IMG/VR virus record: IMGVR_UViG_3300042474_001633
Location: 62,001-126,000 of that record
Length of the DNA stretch: 64,000 bases
From: a virus
Strand: one strand, 5' to 3'
Positions 38,733 to 47,020 of this stretch are shown here, piece by piece (the stretch's first letter is position 1; each line of letters starts with the position of its first letter). The notes beneath the pieces are model-generated. The model worked only from the letters and a program-made list of their open reading frames with translations, made no database searches and had not been told where the DNA came from. A program made the translations under genes and the position numbers.

Positions 38733-38764
38733 AGACCTTGTAATCTATGCCACAATATATACAT

Positions 38765-39115
38765 ATGAATAATCATGGATTCGAAAAGCTCATAGCAGTG
38801 CTCACAAATGGTGCCAAACTCGTGGTTGAAAAGCCCGGCGACAAGATGGGCCAGCTTGTAGATGAAGAAAGAGACCTGGCGAATGCCCTCTTGATGATTG
38901 CGAAAAAGTACGGCAAATTCAATGAAGACCGAACCGGAATCTGGGCCGGCTATACGCCAGCAAAAGAGAATGACAACAAGAGAATCGGAGTCAAATGCTC
39001 CAATTGCGTCCTGTATCAGGGCGGCTCCTCGTGCTCAATAATTTCCATGAACGTTGAGCCAGATGGATACTGTCGTTTTGCCATCATTCCCGACGGAGTA
39101 GTTGCCAAACGCTAA
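38765..39115 (+). CDS. Small Cys-containing hypothetical protein
   Basis: 116 residues from ATG 38765 (an in-frame ATG at 38747 is possible; neither has a good ribosome site). The C-terminal half has four Cys in CSNCVLYQGGSSCSI and DGYCRFAI, suggesting a bound metal. The N-terminus is helical. Similar small Cys4 proteins occur in phages; function unknown. Confidence 0.65.
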   Translation: MNNHGFEKLIAVLTNGAKLVVEKPGDKMGQLVDEERDLANALLMIAKKYGKFNEDRTGIWAGYTPAKENDNKRIGVKCSNCVLYQGGSSCSIISMNVEPDGYCRFAIIPDGVVAKR

Positions 39116-39168
39116 TCACCACGGCGGCTAGTGTCCGCTATGATTTGAAATCGCTCATAGGAGGTGGC

Positions 39169-39369
39169 ATGGAAGACGAAATCGTAGAAATGAAAAAGCT
39201 CATCAACGACCTCATTACGGAAGTCAATCTGCTTAAGCTAAAAAATGCAAAAATTGAAGCTGCGCAAAAAATCCTTCGCACTGACGCACTCCGAATCAAA
39301 ACCATGAGTGACAAGTACCTGCCAACAATTGGCGACATGATGGGGAACAACGGAAGAAAAGGCGCTTAG
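39169..39369 (+). CDS. Small coiled-coil hypothetical protein
   Basis: 66 residues; ATG 39169 is chosen because AGGAGGT lies just upstream. The sequence is a heptad-like helix (EIVEMKKLINDLITEVNLLKL). Not recognised. Confidence 0.7.
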   Translation: MEDEIVEMKKLINDLITEVNLLKLKNAKIEAAQKILRTDALRIKTMSDKYLPTIGDMMGNNGRKGA

Positions 39370-39393
39370 CTTTACTTCTGTAAAGGAACTACT

Positions 39394-39431
39394 GAGGGAC
39401 GGCACCCTCCAATGATAGGTATCCGTCCCTC
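39394..39431. terminator. Hairpin between convergent genes
   Basis: GAGGGACGG (39394-39402) pairs with CCGTCCCTC (39423-39431) between a + gene ending at 39369 and a - gene ending at 39449. There is no T-run, so it is only a probable bidirectional terminator. Confidence 0.5.
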
Positions 39432-39448
39432 CAGAGGTCCATGTCCAG

Positions 39449-39688
39449 TTAGTTCTGCCCTGGAGCAGACTTCAACTCTTCAAGCTCACGCTGATAGAGG
39501 TCATCAAACTCGTCCTTGTAGGAATTCTGGAGGATGATGGACGCACGACGGCGGGCTTCCTGGCGTTGACGGTTGGCAATCTTGGCACGCTCTTCGCGGT
39601 CCTTGATTTCCTCCTTGGTCATCTTCTTCTTGCTACGACCTCGGCTAATGAGGCCCGCTTTCTTCAATTGCTGGTATTTGCTAGTCAT
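39449..39688 (-). CDS. Small highly charged helical protein
   Basis: 79 residues, strong AAGGAG ribosome site. Arg/Lys/Glu-rich (KKKMTKEEIKDREERAKIANRQRQEARRR), probably one long helix; possibly RNA- or DNA-binding. It is alone on - between + genes. A TAGCCA...TGGCTA inverted repeat (39723-39744) lies upstream and could be an operator. Confidence 0.65.
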   Translation of the reverse strand: MTSKYQQLKKAGLISRGRSKKKMTKEEIKDREERAKIANRQRQEARRRASIILQNSYKDEFDDLYQRELEELKSAPGQN

Positions 39689-39763
39689 TTATTGCTCCTT
39701 GGTTAGGTGTACCTTCTAGCGATAGCCACTCTAACCGATGGCTACCAGTAATGCAACCTCTTT

Positions 39764-39777
39764 GGATAAATTTATTT
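39764..39777. promoter_or_regulatory. Operator-like half-palindrome GGATAAATTTATTT
   Basis: One of three related AT-rich sites with core GATAAAT-TATC. It lies between the - gene starting at 39688 and the + gene starting at 39877. Confidence 0.4.
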
Positions 39778-39860
39778 CGACTCATAGCCGGCTGATGATT
39801 TTTGGACCCATAGAGACAAATGACACATCTGTGAACAGGCTTGCAAAAGCGATTTTTTTC

Positions 39861-39874
39861 AGATAAATTTATCC
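39861..39874. promoter_or_regulatory. Operator-like palindrome overlapping a -10 region
   Basis: GATAAATTTATC (39862-39873) is a perfect 12-bp palindrome ending 3 nt before ATG 39877. TTGCAA at 39841-39846 is about 17 nt upstream of its AT core, so it may overlap the promoter of a leaderless transcript. Confidence 0.5.
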
Positions 39875-39876
39875 AC

Positions 39877-40341
39877 ATGAGCAAGTTCTACGATATTCCA
39901 GGAAGGCAGTTTGACTTCCAAAAAGACCTGGAATATGGCGTCCAAGGAGAATCTCTCGTAAGTGAGTTTCTTGAGGCTATGTCTGGAGGGAACTTCGAGG
40001 TAAAAAGCGACCGATACAGGAACGGTCGAATGGTGATTGAAACAAATCAAAATCCTCGGGCCGCAAAAGACGAAAACGGGAACCCAATCTGGGTACTTAG
40101 TGGAATCAATATCACCACAGCAAAATGGTGGGTGTATATATATGCACCTCAAGGGGCATTCGTGGTGATAGACGTATCTCGACTCAAGCGCTTTTTACGG
40201 TTAAATAGTAATAAGTTCTGCGAAGAGAAGAAAATCAACCTGGGCGGCGCCGATAATCCAGCCAGGGGGTTCCTCTTGTACCCGGAGGATGTAATGGATA
40301 TGCTCTACAACCACAACTATGACGAAAAGGAAGAGAAATGA
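39877..40341 (+). CDS. Probable PD-(D/E)XK-type nuclease
   Basis: 154 residues. YGVQGESLVSEFLEAMSGGNFEVKSDRYRNG followed by RMVIETNQ gives an E...EVK...E pattern like the PD-(D/E)XK nuclease core. The next strands (WWVYIYAPQGAFVVIDVSRLKRFL) match the usual adenine of the fold, as in phage resolvases and Cas4/RecB-like proteins. Role could be recombination or host DNA degradation. The stop overlaps the next start (ATGA). No ribosome site is visible, in keeping with a leaderless start. Confidence 0.6.
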   Translation: MSKFYDIPGRQFDFQKDLEYGVQGESLVSEFLEAMSGGNFEVKSDRYRNGRMVIETNQNPRAAKDENGNPIWVLSGINITTAKWWVYIYAPQGAFVVIDVSRLKRFLRLNSNKFCEEKKINLGGADNPARGFLLYPEDVMDMLYNHNYDEKEEK

Positions 40342-40601
40342 CTAATCAAAACACCGAACTACAAGTGCATCTTGGAATAACACTTGACGATATTGACAAA
40401 GATAAGGCCATAGAAAAACTCATCGAATCTTTCCTGTATCACGAGAAAATGGCTGATTCCAGCATCGCCGCAATTAGCAGCAAATCAGAGAACTCAAAAA
40501 TCAATCACAACGTACTCTGGGACTCATTTGAAACAAACAACGCCCTTGCCTTCTCGCTACGTTCAATCCTGATGGCTTCTGTTCCAGACAACAAACAATG
40601 A
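40338..40601 (+). CDS. Small hypothetical protein
   Basis: 87 residues, ATGA-coupled to the nuclease-like gene and to the next gene. Acidic N-terminus, helical body; not recognised. Probably one operon 39877-40807. Confidence 0.65.
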   Translation: MTNQNTELQVHLGITLDDIDKDKAIEKLIESFLYHEKMADSSIAAISSKSENSKINHNVLWDSFETNNALAFSLRSILMASVPDNKQ

Positions 40602-40807
40602 AAGAAAGCATAAACGTAAACGTCTCAAAGATATTTAGTTCGTTTATTGATGAGGAACGCTGTGTGATGCATCGGAATACCACAGACATGCTGATAAACC
40701 ATATAAATCTATCCAACGAAGATTTGGACCGGCTAATTTTGCAGGGTGAGCACATCGTTAAAGCACGAGACGCACAAGCATTTCGCTTCAAGGACTGCTC
40801 TAACTAA
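40598..40807 (+). CDS. Small hypothetical protein
   Basis: 69 residues, ATGA-coupled to the preceding gene. Helical, with ILQGEHIVKARDAQAFRF near the end. Not recognised. Confidence 0.6.
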   Translation: MKESINVNVSKIFSSFIDEERCVMHRNTTDMLINHINLSNEDLDRLILQGEHIVKARDAQAFRFKDCSN

Positions 40808-40895
40808 TTAACAGTCAATTAATCAAAAGTGATGCCAATAGTGGCTTGTGAAGCCATACACTAGTGCGCTCAATACAAAAGAAAGAAACGCGCAC

Positions 40896-41060
40896 ATGTC
40901 TGTACTCAATGAACTCATCCTTGCACTTAGAAAAGAACGCAAAAGTAGCTCGAGGCTCCACGACAGGGCGTCTATCGAAATGCGGGTTCGCAAAAGAGAG
41001 CACGACTTCTTCCTGAGTGGACGTCACACGTATTCAGCGAACACTCAGACAATTGGATAA
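40896..41060 (+). CDS. Short basic hypothetical protein (start uncertain)
   Basis: 54 residues from ATG 40896. A longer start at GTG 40848 falls in the loop of a hairpin (TAGTGGCTT-gtg-AAGCC, 40839-40855), so I prefer the ATG. Arg/Lys-rich helix. Weak ribosome site and an operator-like palindrome over its stop make it uncertain. Confidence 0.4.
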   Translation: MSVLNELILALRKERKSSSRLHDRASIEMRVRKREHDFFLSGRHTYSANTQTIG

Positions 41061-41068
41061 ATCTATCC
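41055..41068. promoter_or_regulatory. Operator-like palindrome GGATAAATCTATCC
   Basis: Third copy of the GATAAAT-TATC type; a near-perfect 14-bp palindrome at the edge of a 296-nt non-coding stretch. Confidence 0.45.
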
Positions 41069-41356
41069 GAAACTAAGTGAGCTAAAAAAATCTCACGCGC
41101 GCTCCCCCCCACCCGGCCGGTAGCCGGAAAGTTTGCAATCGGGGCTATCAGGTGAGACAACCAAACAGCCTTACCGACCGTTGCATTTATTGCGTTTAGA
41201 TTCCTGACAGTGCAAGCAACAACTTACAAAACATCATCCAGAATATTGTCCAGATTACTGCTGACTATATAAGCTAGTTTTTGCTATAACAAACGACAAC
41301 CATATAGCCAGACTGTTGCTTCGTCCAAATATACAAACGTCAGACTTGCTGCTGTG
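41069..41356. other. Non-coding stretch
   Basis: No convincing gene on either strand. It contains a poly-C run followed by CCGGCCGGTAGCCGG, then AT-rich sequence with scattered CAGA/CTTGC-like words. I see no clear promoter or terminator. Confidence 0.4.
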
Positions 41357-41995
41357 TTAATCGAATATCTGACAATAAAAGCCCGACTCAATTAGTCCGT
41401 GTGACAAAGTGTTGTAGAACTCTTGTGCATCGAATGGTTCTTGCTCTTGCTCTATCGAACTAATTACCTTGCTAAACATATTGGGATACTTGCCGTCCTG
41501 TGACCGCACCATTGTTGAGCCAGGTTCGTACTCCTCATCAGCCCATACGACCATACGTGGCACGTCATACTTGTAGGTCTTGACCACGAATGTCACACGC
41601 TCTACGTCCACATGCATGACCGTTAGGCACTCGCCTACGTTGTACTCAGGGTCGACGAACGCCTCCCTCAACTCGACACCCTTTGTCAATGAAGGGTCAT
41701 GGCTTACGTATGCCTCGGATACCAGAGTAAACTCGTCGATGCCCCAGCCCTTACGGGTGACCAAAGCAGCAGTCGCTATAGCATCGAAGCGTTGCTCTGG
41801 TGTTGCCTTCTGTATGTCAGCCCTCAGCTGCATCATCAGCTTGAGTCTGTCGTCCTTCCAGCAGAAGATACTGATAGGTAGGTCCTCGCCTATGCCGAAC
41901 TCTTTGACCGACTCATTCTTTGCCTCAACACCAGACATTAAAGCCAGAGCAATCTTGTCAAGACGATTATAGAATGAATCCAACCTCACACTCAA
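41357..41995 (-). CDS. Hypothetical protein
   Basis: 212 residues from TTG 41995; GTG 41989 is equally possible and no ribosome site is clear. It is acidic with a mixed alpha/beta pattern (VTFVVKTYKYDVPRMVVWADEEYEPG). No family recognised. Stands alone, divergent from the Lys-rich gene at 42054. Confidence 0.6.
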   Translation of the reverse strand: MSVRLDSFYNRLDKIALALMSGVEAKNESVKEFGIGEDLPISIFCWKDDRLKLMMQLRADIQKATPEQRFDAIATAALVTRKGWGIDEFTLVSEAYVSHDPSLTKGVELREAFVDPEYNVGECLTVMHVDVERVTFVVKTYKYDVPRMVVWADEEYEPGSTMVRSQDGKYPNMFSKVISSIEQEQEPFDAQEFYNTLSHGLIESGFYCQIFD

Positions 41996-42053
41996 CGCTA
42001 CATCACGTCAAGGTTCCGCCAGAAGTGCCTACGGGTGTACTAGCGTTTACGCC

Positions 42054-42281
42054 ATGACAACAAAGAAAACATCCAGCAATAAGACAACGAAGAAGGCAGC
42101 GCCAAAGAAGAAGGCTGTTGCCAAGAAGAAGACTCCTGCAAAGAAGAAGCCAGATGCAGCCAAGGTTGAAGAAACCGTTGTTGTGCCTGTCGTCAAGCAA
42201 GAGCCAGCAGTTGTTATCTACGCAGGTGATGTAAAGAACCCCAAGACGAAGCGTCGCTTCCTCAGCTGGTTCAAGTTCTAA
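42054..42281 (+). CDS. Lys/Ala-rich histone-H1-like DNA-binding protein
   Basis: 75 residues. Residues 4-38 are repeats of the KKAAPKKKA / KKKTPAKKK type found in histone H1 and in tails of actinobacterial HU proteins; these bind DNA non-specifically. The rest has a short beta segment (VVVPVVKQEPAVVIYAG) and a basic end. It could compact phage DNA or alter host chromatin. It is convergent with the next gene, only 1 nt apart. Confidence 0.7.
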   Translation: MTTKKTSSNKTTKKAAPKKKAVAKKKTPAKKKPDAAKVEETVVVPVVKQEPAVVIYAGDVKNPKTKRRFLSWFKF

Positions 42282-42632
42282 CTAGAACTCATCATCTTCT
42301 AGTTCAGCAAAGTCCCTCTTGTCTCTGTGAGCAAGAAGGTCGACTGCTTGTAGGCCGTTGCTGGTTATGCGCCAAGCTCCCTCATACACGCTTTCCGCAA
42401 AACCCCTGCGCTCAAGAGTCCTTAGGATTCGAGCTGCATCAGAGGGGCCCTTGAAGAATCGAGGGAACATGTCCTTTGTTTGCTTCGCAGTAGCAGGCAT
42501 GCCACGCTTCATCTTTAAATAATGCAATACTGACTTGGTTGGTGTAGAGCCTCGCTTAATAAACACTACGGGCTTAAAGTGTGGCAATCGATTCGGTTTT
42601 GAGATTATGTATCTCGAGCGACTCTTTGTCAT
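42282..42632 (-). CDS. Winged-helix-like protein
   Basis: 116 residues from ATG 42632 (the frame extends to 42665). The segment DAARILRTLERRGFAESVYEGAWRITSNGLQ (read in two parts) has the recognition-helix and wing pattern of a winged helix, as in MarR- or ArsR-like folds. The N-terminus is basic. Possible transcription regulator; family not identified. Confidence 0.6.
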   Translation of the reverse strand: MTKSRSRYIISKPNRLPHFKPVVFIKRGSTPTKSVLHYLKMKRGMPATAKQTKDMFPRFFKGPSDAARILRTLERRGFAESVYEGAWRITSNGLQAVDLLAHRDKRDFAELEDDEF

Positions 42633-42671
42633 ACTGCAGCTTATCAATTTCCTACAGAAACACAACAGGTG

Positions 42672-42677
42672 TAGAAT
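42672..42677 (+). promoter_or_regulatory. -10 element of a likely leaderless transcript
   Basis: TAGAAT ends 6 nt before ATG 42684, so transcription would start at the start codon. The -35 region is weak. Confidence 0.4.
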
Positions 42678-42683
42678 TGTCGA

Positions 42684-43001
42684 ATGTCAGACATGTTCTA
42701 TTCGCAAGACACAATCTATGGCGATATCCAATTCCATAGAGCAACTAGGGAACCTTGCCTGGTCTGTGGACACCCTACGGGTGACTGCACACCAGAAGAC
42801 CACAACCCACAGGATATCCACATAGCATTCGCATCAGTCGAATCTGCAACGCTTAGCGACATTCGCACAATATACGTCGACGAAGATATTTGGGGAGAAA
42901 GACAGATTACTCCTTTCACGACTGCTAGGGTACTGCTCGCAAGAAAGGGACAACAAGTCACGCTTGAAAAAGCTAAAGAGTTGGGAATAGAAATCAACTA
43001 G
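42684..43001 (+). CDS. Small protein with N-terminal Cys motif
   Basis: 105 residues. CLVCGHPTGDCTPEDH near residue 25 may bind zinc. The C-terminal half (RTIYVDEDIWGERQITPFTTARVLLARKGQQVT) resembles small phage proteins of unknown role. No Shine-Dalgarno, consistent with a leaderless start. Confidence 0.65.
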   Translation: MSDMFYSQDTIYGDIQFHRATREPCLVCGHPTGDCTPEDHNPQDIHIAFASVESATLSDIRTIYVDEDIWGERQITPFTTARVLLARKGQQVTLEKAKELGIEIN

Positions 43002-43068
43002 ACGCATGACTTTGTTTTCTCATATAAACTTGTAAACCCACTCAATCCCTACGTAAAGGAAATTAATA

Positions 43069-44994
43069 ATGTCGTTGCTCACTCCAGAATTCATTGCAAG
43101 CTATGCCAACAAGAAAACACCCTGGGGTTTTGGTGGACTTGGAGAAGTCGTTTACCTACGTACATACAGTCGCCCAATCGAGGAGATGAATCGCAATGAG
43201 ACTTGGACCGAAACTGTCGTACGGGCTATCAACGGTGCTGTCGAAATTGGCACACCGCTCACACAACAAGAAGCAGAAACGCTATTCGACCACATGTTCA
43301 ATCTGCGCTGCTCACTCTCCGGCCGAGCACTTTGGCAACTTGGAACGCCACTGGTCAAGAAGTTCAATGCGACGTCGCTAAACAACTGCTACTTCACCAA
43401 CATCGAAACAATCGAAGACTTTGAATTACTGTTTGAGTACCTAATGCTTGGTGGTGGCGTTGGATTCTCTGTTGAGCGCTCCAAGATTCACGACTTGCCA
43501 AAGGTTAAGTCAGGCGTGACAGTCACTCACGAACGCTCCAACGATGCAGACATCATCGTCCCAGATTCGCGTCAAGGTTGGAAGCGACTCTTGCATGCAG
43601 TGTTGAAGTCATATTTCGACACGGGTAAGTCTTTCTCATACTCCACAATTCTTATTCGTGAATTCGGTGCACCACTCAAGACATTCGGTGGCACAGCATC
43701 AGGTCCAGGCGCACTCATCGAAGGGATTGCAGACATATCAAAGGTGATGCAGAATCGTGAAGGCAAGAAGCTTCGCTCTATTGACGTACTTGACATTTGC
43801 AACATCATTGGTCGCATTGTCGTGTCTGGCTCGTCGCGCCGTTCAGCGCAGATTGCAATCGGAGACCCAGATGACGTGCTTTTCCTTCGTGCCAAGAATT
43901 GGTCTACGGGTACTGTCCCTGCATATCGCGCCAACTCCAACAACAGCATCTATGCAGACGCCTACGAAGAAATCATGCCAGAACTGTGGAAGGGATACGA
44001 TGGTTCAGGTGAGCCATATGGTCTCGTTAACCGCAAGCTTGCACGCACGTACGGTCGCCTTGGCGAGAAGATGACAGATAACACAATCGAGGGATTCAAC
44101 CCCTGTGCGGAGATTGCTCTTGCTGATGGCGAGTCATGCAACCTCTCTACCATCTTCTTGCCAAACGTCGAATCAGTAGAGCAACTCAAGGAGATTTCGA
44201 CACTCCTCTATAAGATTCAAAAGCAAATCACTCGTCTTGATTATCCGTATGCAAAGACCACAGAGATTGTTCGTAAAAACGCTCGTCTTGGTCAAAGCGT
44301 TACGGGTATCCTCCAGGTCGAAGAGGAAAAGATTCAGTGGCTTGATGAGGCCTATGTGAACCTCCGTGAGTTCGACAAGAAGTACTCAGCGGAGAATGGA
44401 TGGCCAGAATCAGTACGCTTGACTACGGTCCAACCATCAGGGACGCTGGCCCTTCTCCCAGGCAATACACCTGGCATACACCCAGGATTTGCGCAGTACT
44501 ACATTCGTCGTGTTCGTTTCGGTGCCGCCGACCCGCTAGTGGCAGGTTGCCGTGCTCGCGGGTACAAGGTGCTCTGGGATATTGGCATAGATGGACGTGA
44601 AGACCACACCAAGTATGTGGTCGAGTTCCCATGCGAGTCACCAGAGGGCGCAGTGTTGGCAGCCAGCATGACTGCCATCGAACAGCTTGAATGGGTCAAA
44701 AAGATGCAGACCGTATGGGCAGATAATGCCGTATCGGTAACTGTGTACTACCGCAAGGAAGAGCTTGACTCTATCCGTGAATGGTTGTCCAAGAACTATG
44801 ACAAAGGTGTAAAATCGGTGTCGTTCCTTCTCCACAGTGACCACAACTTCCCACTCCCTCCATACGAGGAGATAACCAAAGATGAATACACAAAGATGGT
44901 CTCCAAAATCGACTTCAGCGTCCCCCTCGTATCATCACAGTCGGAGCTGTTGGACCTGGGAGACTGCAGTACGGGCGCCTGTCCGGTACGATAG
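43069..44994 (+). CDS. nrdJ: Class II (adenosylcobalamin-dependent) ribonucleotide reductase
   Basis: 641 residues with AAAGGAAA upstream. Makes deoxynucleotides from ribonucleotides using coenzyme B12. Visible: NNCYFT with the first redox Cys, SVERSKIHDLP, the active-site loop N344-P-C346-A-E348 with the thiyl-radical Cys, VQPSGTLALLPG, and the C-terminal relay pair C633/C638 (CSTGAC). The pattern is closest to the monomeric triphosphate-type enzymes (Lactobacillus RTPR). It has no class I metal-site subunit beside it, as expected. The thioredoxin gene starts 5 nt later and would reduce the C-terminal pair. Confidence 0.92.
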   Translation: MSLLTPEFIASYANKKTPWGFGGLGEVVYLRTYSRPIEEMNRNETWTETVVRAINGAVEIGTPLTQQEAETLFDHMFNLRCSLSGRALWQLGTPLVKKFNATSLNNCYFTNIETIEDFELLFEYLMLGGGVGFSVERSKIHDLPKVKSGVTVTHERSNDADIIVPDSRQGWKRLLHAVLKSYFDTGKSFSYSTILIREFGAPLKTFGGTASGPGALIEGIADISKVMQNREGKKLRSIDVLDICNIIGRIVVSGSSRRSAQIAIGDPDDVLFLRAKNWSTGTVPAYRANSNNSIYADAYEEIMPELWKGYDGSGEPYGLVNRKLARTYGRLGEKMTDNTIEGFNPCAEIALADGESCNLSTIFLPNVESVEQLKEISTLLYKIQKQITRLDYPYAKTTEIVRKNARLGQSVTGILQVEEEKIQWLDEAYVNLREFDKKYSAENGWPESVRLTTVQPSGTLALLPGNTPGIHPGFAQYYIRRVRFGAADPLVAGCRARGYKVLWDIGIDGREDHTKYVVEFPCESPEGAVLAASMTAIEQLEWVKKMQTVWADNAVSVTVYYRKEELDSIREWLSKNYDKGVKSVSFLLHSDHNFPLPPYEEITKDEYTKMVSKIDFSVPLVSSQSELLDLGDCSTGACPVR

Positions 44995-44999
44995 TAGTC

Positions 45000-45317
45000 A
45001 TGGTCGAAAAAGTAACAAGCGATTCGCTTCCAGATTTCTTAGATGGCGACAAGCACGTCATCATTGACTTCTGGGCGCCTTGGTGTGGTCCGTGCAGCGT
45101 CATGAAACCGCAATTCGAGTCATTTGGGAAAAAACACTCTATGCACTTCAAGACCGGAACAGTAAATATCGACGATTACCCAGAGATTGCCCAGATATTC
45201 AATATCTTCAGTATTCCGACTATCGTAGTTTTCAAGGACGGCACGCCAGTCAAGACACTTACGGGCGCACGAGGCGAAAGCCAGCTTGAAAGAGAACTAA
45301 AAGAATACATGTCGTGA
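45000..45317 (+). CDS. Thioredoxin
   Basis: 105 residues, classic thioredoxin: FWAPWCGPC with C29 and C32, cis-Pro in IPTIVVFKDG. Placed directly behind the ribonucleotide reductase, so its main job is probably to re-reduce that enzyme. Confidence 0.92.
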   Translation: MVEKVTSDSLPDFLDGDKHVIIDFWAPWCGPCSVMKPQFESFGKKHSMHFKTGTVNIDDYPEIAQIFNIFSIPTIVVFKDGTPVKTLTGARGESQLERELKEYMS

Positions 45318-45487
45318 CCACTCTGATGTATTACGTCGGGTTTGGATTAGGTCTTTTCCATGGAGTCCTTATAGGTATGCTTGTATATAGACATAGCTAT
45401 TTAAAGGATTTGGATAATGGACGAAAACCGAATGCTCACCAGCGTGCTGCAGTTAAGAGCAAGCGAGTTAAACAACGCGTTTCTTGA
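45314..45487 (+). CDS. Small single-pass membrane protein
   Basis: 57 codons; GTG 45314 overlaps the thioredoxin stop (GTGA). MYYVGFGLGLFHGVLIGMLVY is one transmembrane segment, followed by a basic tail (RKPNAHQRAAVKSKRVKQR). It overlaps the next gene by 71 nt in another frame, which lowers confidence. Not recognised. Confidence 0.45.
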   Translation: MTTLMYYVGFGLGLFHGVLIGMLVYRHSYLKDLDNGRKPNAHQRAAVKSKRVKQRVS

Positions 45488-46256
45488 TGGCGTGCAAGGC
45501 GCAGGCCTAAAAGAAGCACGGGCCAGTTGGCTGAAGTTTAGGCAGCAAAACGAATTCGGCTCATACGCCAACCTCCTTACTCTTCCCAGTGTTCAGCACA
45601 AGCTGAAGAAGTCAAAGATATACACAGTTGGTCTGACGATTCAGCACGCCAATGTTTCCGGTATTGAGACATGTGCCTGGCGCGGCCATTGCACAAGCGT
45701 TTGCGTTCTAGACAACGGCAACGGGCGATACAACAGTGTGCAAAAAGCTCGCAATGTAAAGACCCAGTTCCTAGCCAAGCACCCAACAGACTTTGTGCGC
45801 ATACTTGGTTCCGAGATTAAGAAGCACTCCAATGAACAAGATACGGTGCTTGTCAGACTTAACGTAAATAGCGATTTGCGTTGGTACAACATTCTTACGT
45901 CTTTAGCCAACAACGAAGCCGGAATGGACAACGTATTTGTATATGACTACACCAAGAACCCAGCAATTCTAAGCGGAGACGGAATGGTTGGAAGTCGCTA
46001 CAGAGTTGTCTATAGCGTCAACGAGAACAGCGACATGGACAAGGTTCAGTCATTCATACGCAATGGTGGAACCGCAGCCATCGTGACCAATAGACACAAG
46101 ACGCAAAAGACTATGGATTCATACAACGGTCTTCCATTGGTAGACGGAGACCTGTCAGATGACAGATACAACGAGAAAGGCGTATGGGTGGACCTTGCAG
46201 CTAAGGGCAAAGCCAGAACCATGGGTGACGTTGGATTCGTTAGGAACCTGTACTAG
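45417..46256 (+). CDS. Conserved phage protein with Cys cluster
   Basis: 279 residues. A central ETCAWRGHCTSVCVLDNGNGRY, then VQKARNVKTQFLAKHPTDF, is a pattern I recall from uncharacterised phage proteins; the three Cys may bind a metal. AAGGATTTG lies before ATG 45417. It meets the ParB-like gene tail to tail with a 4-nt overlap. No function assigned. Confidence 0.7.
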   Translation: MDENRMLTSVLQLRASELNNAFLDGVQGAGLKEARASWLKFRQQNEFGSYANLLTLPSVQHKLKKSKIYTVGLTIQHANVSGIETCAWRGHCTSVCVLDNGNGRYNSVQKARNVKTQFLAKHPTDFVRILGSEIKKHSNEQDTVLVRLNVNSDLRWYNILTSLANNEAGMDNVFVYDYTKNPAILSGDGMVGSRYRVVYSVNENSDMDKVQSFIRNGGTAAIVTNRHKTQKTMDSYNGLPLVDGDLSDDRYNEKGVWVDLAAKGKARTMGDVGFVRNLY

Positions 46257-47020
46257 TAGTCAGCGTGCGAGCGTACGAAATCCATAAGACGCTCAGCAGT
46301 TGTATTCCCGGCGTACACGGGTGAACTGCGCAGATAGCGTATGAACTGGTACCAGTCCTTCTGCTGTTCAGGGGTGTCAAAGACAAGAGTGTATTGAACA
46401 ATCGCTTGCGATGAAGTGCTTGCCCCAACTGCTGCACTACCACGGATTGCTGCATCTCCTGAATCTATGTTTGAATTAGCAGTGAACCTCTGCTCGCCAT
46501 CTGCACCTTCTTCAACCTCGACATTGTCGAAATTGACAGTGTTCTGCATAACAGGAGCAATATAGCCTCTTTGCTCGTTCTCGTCTTCTTCGTTGTTCTT
46601 GGTTTGCCATTCAGTCATGGCGGCCATCTCAAAGTCATCCCACTTTAAGTCGTCCAGCAGTGCCGAATACTCGTTTCCAAGCTCCGCAATCATATCGATT
46701 ACCTGACCCTGGTCGGTATTCCCGAGTTCCATGGTTCTATTGTCGGCAAGAGCAAAAGCTATAGCGCGCTGGTCGTCACCATCCAACACAACAGCAGCTA
46801 TCTCATTCCAACCAAGCTTCTTTGCGGCCTGTAGCTGGTGGTTACCGGCGATGACTGTGTACGTGCCATCCTCGTTGTCTTTCACAACGATTGGCTTAAC
46901 CTGCCCAAACTCTGAATAGGATGCCGCAATCGCGTCGACATCACCTCTGCGTGGGTTGCCTTCGAGTGGGAGCAGCGAGTCGATAGACATCGCCAGCTTC
47001 TTGATTGATGGATGTATCAT
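46253..47020 (-). CDS. ParB-like nuclease/CTPase-domain protein
   Basis: 255 residues. Residues ~15-110 are a ParB N-terminal domain: NPRRGDVDAIAASYSEFGQ, PIVVKDNEDGTYTVIAGNHQLQAAKKLGW and the final ADNR. The C-terminal half is acidic, then has a small alpha/beta part (VQYTLVFDTPEQQKDWYQFIRYLR). ATGA overlap with the HTH gene upstream. In phages ParB-like proteins often act beside terminases or with PAPS-reductase-like partners; such a partner lies at 54,705. Confidence 0.83.
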   Translation of the reverse strand: MIHPSIKKLAMSIDSLLPLEGNPRRGDVDAIAASYSEFGQVKPIVVKDNEDGTYTVIAGNHQLQAAKKLGWNEIAAVVLDGDDQRAIAFALADNRTMELGNTDQGQVIDMIAELGNEYSALLDDLKWDDFEMAAMTEWQTKNNEEDENEQRGYIAPVMQNTVNFDNVEVEEGADGEQRFTANSNIDSGDAAIRGSAAVGASTSSQAIVQYTLVFDTPEQQKDWYQFIRYLRSSPVYAGNTTAERLMDFVRSHADY

